Positions 34,007 through 43,074 of a stretch of DNA of 64,000 nt are shown in pieces. The DNA comes from Thecaphora thlaspeos (taxonomy: Eukaryota > Basidiomycota > Ustilaginomycetes > Urocystidales > Glomosporiaceae). Numbering within the stretch: position 1 is the stretch's first letter; each line of letters opens with the position of its first letter. Below the pieces are notes generated by a model. That model worked only from the letters and a program-made list of their open reading frames with translations, ran no database searches and had not been told where the DNA came from. Both the position numbers and the translations under genes were made by a program. Location: the NCBI GenBank assembly GCA_900291925.1, contig UWYS01000021.1:310001-374000 (forward strand), written 5' to 3'.

Positions 34007-35300
34007 CGGGCGGCTGCGCCAGCGGCGGATCACCGCCTCGATCTTGGTCTTCGGTCTCGTTTTGGGGTTTCATTCAGTCACGACGAACGGAAGCAAAGAA
34101 GGAAGGCAGGATCAAGAGTATCTCGTCATCTCTACACGGAAAGCACGCTAATCCAGACGCTATAACGACCTTCTCTCGGACTTGTACATACACACGCTAG
34201 AGACGTCGAGACGTTGTCATTTCCATCATGCTACACGCTCCCCTGCTCTCATACCATTCTCCATGCCTGGCCGCGATGGCGAAGGCGGATCGCCATCCAA
34301 GGATCCTGAGGCATTCGCGCGACGCGACGAGGCGGTGTGTCTGTTCCTCGTCGACGCTTCTTCCTGCTGAGACGGGGCGAACATCTTGCGCTGATCTCTG
34401 AGCTCTTGGAAGGCCTTTGGAGACATGTTGTTCCTGTCCTCCTCGCTCTCGCGGCCCGAGCGGATGCGTATATTGAAAGCAAAGCGGGATGGAATGGAGC
34501 GATTTCTCGTTCCTTTTGACCTTTTTCCTTAGCGCTTCGCATCCGAACACGGGCGGCGGACGCGGGCCTGGCTTTGCATGGCTGCAGGCAAGAGGCGCCG
34601 CTACTGTACACGCGCACAAGACGGGGGGGGGACCTGGCGGACCACGCCCAGAGGAAACGGCAGGCGCAGGCCCGAGCCAAAGCGCGCCGTCGGCGAGGCT
34701 CGATCGCCTCTCCAGACGACCAAGCTCACCGAGGTTGTTCCAGGGCCTCGTTGCCGCCGCCGCCACATCTCTCTCTCTCTATCGTCACACCAACCGCCGT
34801 CGGCATCGCCGCGCACCTCTGCAAGATCACATCCGGTGGGGGTTCACGCTACGCCCGCCCCTTTCTGCCGTCACAACAACCAGCAGCAAACCGCCCGCGT
34901 CCCTCGGTTGCCAGCCGACCGACCGACCGCGCTCGCTCGCCCGCCCGCCCCTCGTCGTCCCTCTCTTCGCCTCTACCGCCATCGCAACCGTCGGAGCTCG
35001 CCTTGTGGGTCAACCAGGTCCGCCAGCGCAACCAGTCCATCACCCGACCCACTCCAACCCGGCATCGTCCCTCGGATCCCACACCACCGCCGCCGCCGCT
35101 GCTCCGTCCCACAGCGTCTCGAGCGCCTCGGAGCTTGAGCAAGACGTCCAGCGCCAGAGGCAGGAGTGCCAGACGCGGAGGAACCGCCTCAGCACCTCTG
35201 GCGTCCGTGGCATCACCGACTCCCCTCTTGCCTCGCCCGTCTCGGAGTACCCGCCCTCGCCCTCGGCCTCGCCATTGCGCCCCTTTGCCCGCCTTACACG

Positions 35301-35333
<33 letters not shown>

Positions 35334-35338
35334 CCGCC
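34007..35338. other. Intergenic region and 5' leader of the GART-gelsolin gene
   Basis: 1.33 kb. No independent gene is recognised. The reading frame of the downstream gene is open back to about 34574, but the translation there is Pro/Arg/Ser/Ala-rich and shadow-like, so I treat it as leader. A (CAG)n tract lies at 35302-35333 directly before the start codon. Confidence 0.5.
35302..35333 (+). repeat. CAG repeat in the 5' leader
   Basis: About ten CAG units ending six bases before the ATG of the GART-gelsolin gene (context GCCGCCATGA). Confidence 0.85.
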
Positions 35339-38300
35339 ATGAACAGCGGAACCCCTTCCGCACACCAGCAAGGCCCGGCCCAGGCCAGTCCTGCGGGCCG
35401 CCCCAACATCGGACGGGCCAACTCCCTCCTCTCCCGCTACGGCGGACAGGATGGGCCGACAGGCGTAGCCGCCGGGCCCAGATCCGCCGCCGACTCGCCC
35501 GTCTCGCTGGCCAACTTCATGGGCGGCAACGCCTCTGGCCCGCGCCTCGGGAAGCTGGCCGACGACGCAAAGAGCGCTCCGTCCGAGGCCTCCGAGATCC
35601 ACGAGAGCCGTTGGGTCGCGCTCCCCGGCCTCGCCTCGGTCGGCAACGCCGGCGCCAAGCCTCTGGCCAGCTTCCTCGAAGAGAGGGCTAACGCCGCCGC
35701 AGCAAAGAGGAGCAGCTTCTCGGCCGCAGCCGCCGCCGCCGCCGCCGCCGCCGCCCGTGCGCCGCCAGCCACGTTGACCAGCGCGGCCAAGTACTCGGAC
35801 TATATCAGCCGCTCTCGCTCCCGCTCCAACTCCTACCGCACCTCGACCTCGCCCCGCAAGGCCTACATGGATCTCATCGGAAAGCAGCAGAGCGCCGACT
35901 CGGCCGCGGCTTCCGGCATCCCGCGCCCCGCCAGTCCCTCGAAGCCGTGGGAACGGCCAAGCGCCGCCATGGCCTCGCCGGACGACGTTGCGCGGCCCCG
36001 CTCGCCCTTCAAGTCGGCTGGCGGCGGTGGTTTCTTTGCACCATCCTCTCCCACCAAGGCGTCCGGAGTGCAGATTCCTACGACGGCGACCAGCAGCCGA
36101 CTCGGAGCGTCCATCGACAGCAGCTACACCTCCCCTCGCAAGGACGCAGCCACCAGCCCGCTGAAGCCCGAGGAGGTGCCTTTTGCCAAGACGGTCACCG
36201 CTTCGTCCGCCCTCGGCTCCAACTCGAGCTCCAGCATCAACCGCGGCGCGCCCGCGCCGAGCTGGAGGTCGAGCACCCTGTCCACCGCCAAGGTCGACGT
36301 CCCCCATCCGGCCTCGCCCCAGCCTCAGGAGGGCCAGCGCTCGGCCACCTTCCCCTCGGCGCCGACCTCGCCCACTGCCGGCGACCGCAACCCCACCGCC
36401 TCGCTGACCCGCCTCAGCGCCAAGAAGATGGTCGGGCAGAGGATTCGCGAGGCACAGCAGCGCGACGTCCAGGCGCACAAGGAAAGCGAGTCTACCACGG
36501 TCGCGCCCGGCGTCGGCGCCGGCCTCAGCAAGTATGGCGGCAGCGCGTACGGCGCAGGCGGCGTCCGCGACCGATGGCCCGCCGGCGCCCCCATGGGCGG
36601 CTCGACCGCATCGACGCCCACGCAAGAGGAGAACAAGAAGATCGGCGGATGGTCGCCGAGCAAGTTTGGCAACGCGCTACCCGGCCTCGCCGGCCGATCC
36701 CCGCCCAAGTCGTCTTCGGCGGCCGGAGCTGGTGGCTTCGGAACCTCGCCCTCAAAGCGCTATGCAGACGACGATGCGGCTGAATTGCGCGCGGCGCCCG
36801 TCCGTCTGCCCGGCATGGGCGGCGAGGCGAGCCCCTTTAAGCGTTTCAGCGCCGCTCCCTCTTCGCCGACCAAAGAGGAGCAGATCGAGCGTGCTGGAGC
36901 GGGCGACGTGCTCCAGCCGCTGACAAAGGGCCGCGTACGAGGACCGGCAAGGAGACCGGCAGCAGCAGCAGCAGCAGCGGCAGTATCGACTACCGCGCTG
37001 CTGTCGAGCGCCCACAGGCCTTCGCTGCAGGTCGCCACGTCGCCGACGCCGGCCGGCGCATCCACGTCTGCGGCGTCCAGCAGCCCGAAGAAGGTGATCT
37101 CGGGCTTCGGCGCGCCCGGCAGCCCGAGCAAGACGCAAGTGCTTGCCTCCAAGTTTGGTGGTGACGGCGGCGGTAGCACTGCCGCTGCCGCCACACCCTC
37201 CAGCCCGACGAAAGGCTCGTTCACGGCCGCAGCTAGCGGTCCGCGGAGCCCGGTCAAGGCGACTTTCGGCTCGACAACGACGACAGCAGCTGCTACTACG
37301 GGCAACACGATGCCGTCCACTGCGCCCGCCTCTACGAAGCCGCGCCGCTCGACCCGCGGCAAGCGGGTCCATGTGCTTATCTCGGGCTCTGGATCGAATT
37401 TGCAGTCGCTGATCGACGCAACGCTGCTGGACCCGCCCCGCGGCATCCCCGTCATCCCGAACGCGCAGATCTCCTTCGTCCTCTCCAATCGCAAGGCCGC
37501 CTACGGCCTGAAGCGCGCGAGCGAGTCCAACCCTCCGATCCCGACCAAGGTGCTGGCGCTCAAGATGTGGCAGAACGCCAACCCGGGCGGGACGCGCGAG
37601 GAGTATGACCGCGTCCTCGCCCGGGCCGTGCTCGATGGGGACGCCGAGGGCAAGGCGACACCCCCGGACTTGGTCGTGCTGGCCGGCTTCATGCACATCG
37701 TCTCCGAGGGCTTCCTCCACGCGCTCGGGCACAAGACGTCGCTGCCGAGCTCGACGCCGACGATCGGCACCCGTCCGTCCAAGGCGGTCCCGATCATCAA
37801 TCTCCACCCGGCGCTGCCGGGAGCCTTTGACGGCGTCAACGCCATCCCGCGAGCGTTCGAGGCGGTCCAGCAGGGCCTGACCGATCGGACCGGATGCATG
37901 GTCCACGAGGTGGTGGCCGACGTCGACCGCGGCCGTCCGCTTATTGTGCGCGAGATTGTCGTTCGGCCAGGCTGGGATCTGGCCAAGCTGGAGGAGGAGA
38001 TCCACAAGATCGAGCACGTCATCATCGTCGAAGGAGCACGACAAGTGCTCGAGGGCCGACTCGAAGAGCTGGACCGAGAGCAGGAGGCCAAGGAGAAGGA
38101 GCAGGCCGAACGGGAGGCACGGCAGACACGGCAGGCGCCGCAGCAACCCAGACCCTTGCCAAGCCGCAGCCTCAGCGAGACGGTCCATATCCAATCGGCA
38201 GAGGATGCGGCGAGCGTCGCATTCAAGGCAGAGCAAGCGCTCAAAACGAGCTCGTTTGAGCCCGACGCCATCCTGAGCTACGGAGCCCCGTCAGCATCAC

Positions 38301-39739
38301 CGCCTGCTGGCAAGCTCAAGACGGTCTCGGTCGACGTGATCGGCATCCGTGCGGACGGGACGCCCAAGGCGATCGACGGTGATGCCGATGCCGGTGCCGG
38401 TACCGCGTCCGGCTACGGAATCTCGGACGTGCCAGCTCTCTACGACGACGAGACGCTGGCCGTCGTCCATCGCTTCAAGGCGGCGAGCGGCCTGATGGAG
38501 AACCAGGTGTGGATTCGGCTCGGTATGCGCTCGCCCCTCCACCCGATGCAGCAGGGTCATTCGGCGTCGTCGTTATCGGAGTCGAGCGACGAGGTGTGGA
38601 GGCGCGCCGAGGAGCTGGCCAAGCGTTATGGCACCGAGCCTACCTTTGTCCCTGCCGGGTTCGAAAACGTCGACCTCATCGACGCTCTTGACAGCCGATG
38701 GACAGTGACGCGGCAGGGAAGCAGGGCCAGGTTCGACGCCATGGGGACCGGGCTCTACCGCGTCCGCAGGGCCATTGGCGCCGCAGTCGATGCCGGTCGG
38801 ACGACTATCACGCAAGTGGATCTCGTGAGTGCAGAGAAGGCGGTCAGAAAGGATGGCCGTCGTCATCGATGCGCGACTAGAATCGTCGAACAGGGTGGCC
38901 GACTGACACACGCTTAGACATTTCCGCTCCGCTCTTGCCTCTCGCAGACGACGTCGAATCTCTGCTCCGGCGACAGCTTCGTCGCGTCGGTCCTGGGATC
39001 GGCCCTCGTTTGGCACGGCCGAGGCTCGGACGCGGCAAGTCGCGATGCCGCTCGCCAGTTTGCCCGTGCATTGCAGCTCGAGGCGTCGTCTGGCGCAAGT
39101 GGCGATCGGATCTCTGAAAACGAAGAGGGTCGCGAAGACGGCTTCTTCTGGGACCTCTTTGACCGAGACGAGGCGTACGCCTCCGCGTGGTACCACGGCC
39201 TTGCGCACGGCGCCGCTGCGACGTCGTCGGCGGTGCAGCTGTTCGACCTGGGCCTGGAGCGCGGTACACTGACGCTCCACCCGGCCATCGAAGCGGGTTG
39301 TTTCGGCCAGATGGACCTGTGCTCGGCGCAGCGTCAGGACGAGATATCTCTGCTCAACCTATCGAACCGCGAGCTGTACGTCGTTGTGGGCGAGCGGGCG
39401 CGCAACGATCGCGTCAAGATCCTGGCGGGCTGTTTGCTGGCCGAGCGTCTCGCGGCGCACCTAGAGAGCAGCGGCGGACCGGAACGCGAGGCAGGCAGGC
39501 CAGCGACGCACGTCCTGGTACTACCTTCGCGCATCCCACGCGAAGTTCGCGCAGCCGCTCGCTACTGGGACGATGCTCTCTACGACAACCTCGGCGGCGG
39601 GAGCGCAAAGATGAACGTCAAGACGACGCGCGAAGCCGCCAAGGAGGTGACGACGCACCAGTGGCCTAGGGAGACGCTGCTGGATCCGAGCTGGTTGCCC
39701 GTCGGCGTGGCGGAAGAGGATGTCGGCGTCGAGATATGA
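35339..39739 (+). CDS. DUF4045-like / GAR transformylase / gelsolin-like fusion protein
   Basis: Exons 35339-38824 and 38948-39739 encode 1425 aa in one continuous frame. Residues 1-~670 are Ser/Pro-rich with repeated SPxK/SPTK motifs, GGWSPSKFGNALPGLAG and LTKGRVRGPARRP, which resemble fungal DUF4045 proteins. Residues ~674-905 are a complete glycinamide ribonucleotide formyltransferase: HVLISGSGSNLQSLID, SNRKAAYGLKRA, IINLHPALPGAFDG (catalytic Asn and His) and GCMVHEVVADVDRG (catalytic Asp). A charged coiled-coil follows. Residues ~1030-1425 are gelsolin-like: TLAVVHRFK, then LYRVRRAIG, DSFVASVLGSALVWHGRGSD and RDAARQFARALQ. The GART part would do step 3 of purine synthesis. The start has a strong GCCGCC context. 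The intron is 123 nt with a GTGAGT donor. Confidence 0.85.
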
Positions 39740-40169
39740 TAGAGACGTGCTGACTCGCTTCAAAGAACACGATCGATCGAGGATCTCAACTCCTTGTCGA
39801 TGAGGGTACGGTATAACGACCAACGAATCAAGACATCATAGGCTGAGACGTGTGCTGGCGATAAGCATGAGCGTGTGAACAAAGATACAACGTCAATCGC
39901 ATATGCTCGGCGAGGCAGAGAGGGGGCCGACCATCGTCAGTCGGACGAACCAACGAGGAGAGATACCCCGCTCATCTCGATGCGTCCTCATTGACCTGTT
40001 TGGATGCGTAGTGGTGGTGGTGGTATCGATGCTGAGTCATGGTCGTGACTGTGGTATAGAGATATGCTAGAGTGCTTGGACGTGGGGAACGAGGCAAGAC
40101 GGAAAGAAGGATGCGAGTAGCGCCAGCCAACAGAGGTGCGAGCGAGCGAGCGAGGGCGAGATATACGGC
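39740..40169. other. Convergent 3' spacer
   Basis: 430 bp between the stop codons of the GART-gelsolin gene (plus) and TAF13 (minus). It presumably holds the two 3'UTRs. No gene seen. Confidence 0.6.
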
Positions 40170-41261
40170 CTACGCTGAGATGGCACCGGGCGTAGCGGCG
40201 CTATCCACTCTCGCTTTACTGGCGCCTCTACCCGTCGCTGCGCCTCCTGCTGGCGTCTTTGCTTTCGCACCACCACCACCACCTTCTCCTCCTCCTCCTC
40301 CCTTGCCTTTTGCCGCACCGCCACCACCCGATTTACCACCTATCCCCTTGACCTTTGCACCCTTTGCAGTTCCACCTTGATGATGCTCTTCATCTTCGCC
40401 CACTGTCGCACCGAGCGCGGCGCCGTTGGCGTTTGCTGTACCCTGTTGCGGGTCGGTAGCGTTTAGTGCTCCAGCCTTTTCCGCTACCTCTTCTACACCT
40501 CCTACCTTTCTAGCCTCCGTGACGATCCTATCTGCGTACAGAAGCTGTTCGAATCTTGCTAGTTTCTTATCCTCGACCTCTTTTCTGAGAACGTGTCGAA
40601 AGTCTTCTAGCTTGACACGTTGACGGTGTGGAGCGCGCGGCGGTAAGGTTGCACCTGTGCCGTGTACGTCTGTCGATTCGTCAGTCGTTCCATCCTGTTC
40701 GCCGCCGATGGTGGTGGTGGTGGTGGAGTGGGCGGATGCGCTGGTGCTAGCTGAGAGGTTACTCGTGCCCAGTCCGAGCGCGTAGGGACTAGGTCGTGCG
40801 CGCGCACATAGGTCCGTAATGAATTCCACCGTCATCTCCTCGAGCATCGTGACGGATTCGGGGTCCGGATTCGCGACGTCTCCGTAGGCGTACATGAGGT
40901 TTCGAAGGTCCTTGGCGAATAGGTTGCGATGGTTGAATGCCTTTCGACCCCGGCTCCCCGCCAGCGCGTGCGTGGCCGAGGTCGAAAGGGTAGTGTTGGC
41001 ATTGGAAGATGAGGATGACGCGACTAAGGCAGGATGGATGAAGGGTACCTTCTGTGACGGACCCGTGGCGGCGAGAGAAGAGGAGCCCAAAGGTCCAACG
41101 ACACTGCCACTGCCACCGCCACCGCCACCGCCGATGGGAACTCGTCGACCTCCTCCGCCGGCGCCGCCCGGTTGGTAAAGATGCGGGGTGGGACGGACGG
41201 AGGAGCCCTGGCGTGATGATCGATCTGGCCGCTGTGAGCCTCGAGAGGGTGTGGGTGGCAT
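40170..41261 (-). CDS. TAF13: TFIID subunit TAF13 (histone-fold protein)
   Basis: Single exon, 363 aa. The histone fold starts FAKDLRNLMYAYGDVANP, continues ESVTMLEEMTVEFITDLCARA (about residues 115-153) and resumes VKLEDFRHVLRKEVEDKKLA through YADRIVTEARK (about 215-251). This matches TAF13, which pairs with TAF11 in the RNA polymerase II factor TFIID. An insertion of ~60 Ser/Thr-rich residues separates helix 2 from helix 3, where other TAF13 proteins have only a short loop. The N-terminus (Gly-rich) and the C-terminus (~110 residues, Gly/Ala/Lys-rich) are also extended; yeast and animal TAF13 are under 170 aa. The start was taken at MPPTPSRG; an upstream in-frame extension is unlike protein. 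Confidence 0.88.
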   Translation of the reverse strand: MPPTPSRGSQRPDRSSRQGSSVRPTPHLYQPGGAGGGGRRVPIGGGGGGGSGSVVGPLGSSSLAATGPSQKVPFIHPALVASSSSSNANTTLSTSATHALAGSRGRKAFNHRNLFAKDLRNLMYAYGDVANPDPESVTMLEEMTVEFITDLCARARPSPYALGLGTSNLSASTSASAHSTTTTTIGGEQDGTTDESTDVHGTGATLPPRAPHRQRVKLEDFRHVLRKEVEDKKLARFEQLLYADRIVTEARKVGGVEEVAEKAGALNATDPQQGTANANGAALGATVGEDEEHHQGGTAKGAKVKGIGGKSGGGGAAKGKGGGGGEGGGGGAKAKTPAGGAATGRGASKARVDSAATPGAISA

Positions 41262-41578
41262 GGCGGAATGGGATGTGTGTGCGCAAGGGCGTCGTGGTGG
41301 TGGTGGTGCGGAAGGGAGCGACGCACGCGCCTCGCCTTTTCCTGGTCGATACTTTGATGTGCCGCCTTTGCAACCCTCATCCACAACCACTCCCAATTCA
41401 CCCTTGGCCTCGTCCTGACTGCAACAGGACCTGACCACAACGGAAACGCGCAGCGATGGTCCACCAAGCAAAGACGTAGCGCCACAGTGAACCCCATGTG
41501 TGCCAGCCATCGTCGCCTCGACGCTGGAGCTCCCATGCTCGAGGCGGAGCTGTGCGAAGCCGATGAACGAAGCCGGAG
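41262..41578. other. TAF13 upstream region
   Basis: Short region between the TAF13 start and the tRNA-Gln terminator. No gene is visible; it probably contains the TAF13 promoter. Confidence 0.5.
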
Positions 41579-41585
41579 AAAAAAA
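41579..41585 (-). terminator. Pol III terminator of tRNA-Gln
   Basis: T7 on the tRNA strand beginning 5 nt after the discriminator base. Confidence 0.85.
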
Positions 41586-41589
41586 GACG

Positions 41590-41699
41590 AGGTCCTACCC
41601 GGACTCGAACCGGGGGCGAGCGGAACTTATCAACCCCTGTCAGAAGGGGATTTAGAAGAGGATCAGAACCGCTAGAGTTGACCGCTACTCCATAGAACC
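41590..41699 (-). tRNA. tRNA-Gln(CTG) with a 38-nt intron
   Basis: On the minus strand the acceptor arms GGTTCTA and TAGGACC pair over seven positions (one G:U), with discriminator T. The D stem pairs GAGT with ACTC and the T arm is CCCGGTTCGAGTCCGGG. The anticodon stem pairs AGCGG with CCGCT, with loop TTCTGA before the intron, so the anticodon is CTG. The loop and flanks resemble yeast tRNA-Gln(CTG). The intron (41625-41662) follows position 37, carries a CCCC/GGGG hairpin and contains CAG, complementary to the anticodon. The mature tRNA is 72 nt. Confidence 0.93.
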
Positions 41700-42067
41700 T
41701 GCCGATATTGGGTAGCGTAAATCTTGCTACTATGTTACATAACATAACGAGATTTAGGACAGCGTACCAACCTCAGGCGTCCTGCCTGTAGAATGCATAC
41801 AACCTTGTACAACAGCTGATGCCTATAGGGTCTCGATGCTACGTTCCGAGTTCAGATCAGCTCGGGATGCAGCGACTGAAAGGCGGCTCGGGTTCTTGTC
41901 TCATTGTGTGCGCTCATCGTTGATGGGCAGAATCGACGATTACCCTTCGATTTCCACATGATCCTTCTAGATACCGATGAACCAAACGTATGTCGTCATA
42001 GCTCGATGCTCGATTTGAAGGGTTGTATCGTTGTTTAGTGAACAGGAGTAGAGAGAGGAAGAGAGAC

Positions 42068-42101
<34 letters not shown>

Positions 42102-42220
42102 GGGGGGAAGCAACAATACGATGGATCCATCTTCCGAAAGACGTTAGTATAGGACAGGTCCTTAAATCCGTCCTCCCTTTTTATCCGTAAATGACAATGT
42201 GCCATGGCGCCGCGCTCTGT
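41700..42220. other. Low-GC flank of tRNA-Gln
   Basis: About 520 bp, visibly AT-richer than the surroundings, as on the upstream side of tRNA-Ala. Includes a (GA)n run at 42071-42099 and a G8 run. No gene seen. Confidence 0.5.
42071..42099 (+). repeat. GA dinucleotide repeat
   Basis: About 14 GA units followed by a G-run in the intergenic region. Confidence 0.9.
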
Positions 42221-42770
42221 CTACCTTCGATCACGGGCCCTTCCTCTCGGCTCTTGTGTCCTTGTCGTCGCCGGTGCGCCCGTCCCATCCTTCGAGATTA
42301 GGTTGACGCCGTTCGACGATCGCCTCTCGGAGTCAGCCGGGCTATCGCAACGGCTGATGGCTTGCCAGTGCGCGACGTCCAGCCCGTGGTGATGGGCGGC
42401 GGTGTGGTGGTACCATCCTCCGCCCTCGCCGCCGCCGCCACCTCCACGGCTCGGCGTCGAGCTCTCGCTGAGATCGGTGCTGCGCGTCCGCGACTCGCTG
42501 TGGTCGCGGAACGAGTCTCGCGACATGGGCCGCGAGCTGATGCTACTGCTGCTGCTGCTGCTGCTGCTGTCATCGGGGCCGGGACGGGACATCGGCATGC
42601 TCGGCGAGACCGGGCCCAAAGACAGCGAAACGAGGTCGGCGGGGCGCGACCTAGCCAGCGTCGAGGTGCCTTCCGCTTCCGGCGTGCTCCGGTCGCGCGA
42701 CTGAGAGCCTTCCCTCCTCGCCCTCCTCCTGAAGTCGAGCGCGGCGTCTATGGCCTCGAGTGACGGCTTC
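42221..42770 (-). other. Possible last exon of the kinase gene
   Basis: Minus-strand frame open from 42770 to the stop at 42221, with coding-like text: SLEAIDAALDFRRRARREGS, then a Ser-run, a Gly-run and a charged end in RGRARDRR. It could be spliced to the GTGAGG donor at 42881 by a weak acceptor GGGAAG near 42694 to keep phase; the better acceptors (CTCGTAG, CTCTCAG) do not keep it. Confidence 0.35.
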
Positions 42771-43040
42771 TACGAGATCGACTGGCCCAGTAGCGACGTC
42801 CGCTTCGCGCGTCTGGCCGCCGCGCTCTCTCCGCTCCGCTCCGCTCTTTGGCCGTCGCTGCCGTCTCGCCTGCATCCTCACCCGCGTCGTCTTCGTCATC
42901 GTCGTCGTCGTCGTGGAGCCAGGCGGACGCGCAAAGTCTCTCGATCGTCCATCGCTTCTCCGGCTCGGGTTCGAGCAGCCCGTGTAGGACCTCCCTCGCC
43001 GCGGCGCGATCCCAGCTGAGACCGTCCCACTCTGCGTCGA

Positions 43041-43074
<34 letters not shown>

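Noticed and set aside
34574..35338. In-frame N-terminal extension of the GART-gelsolin gene
   Set aside because: Pro/Arg/Ser-rich shadow-like translation passing through the CAG repeat; the ATG at 35339 has a far better context.
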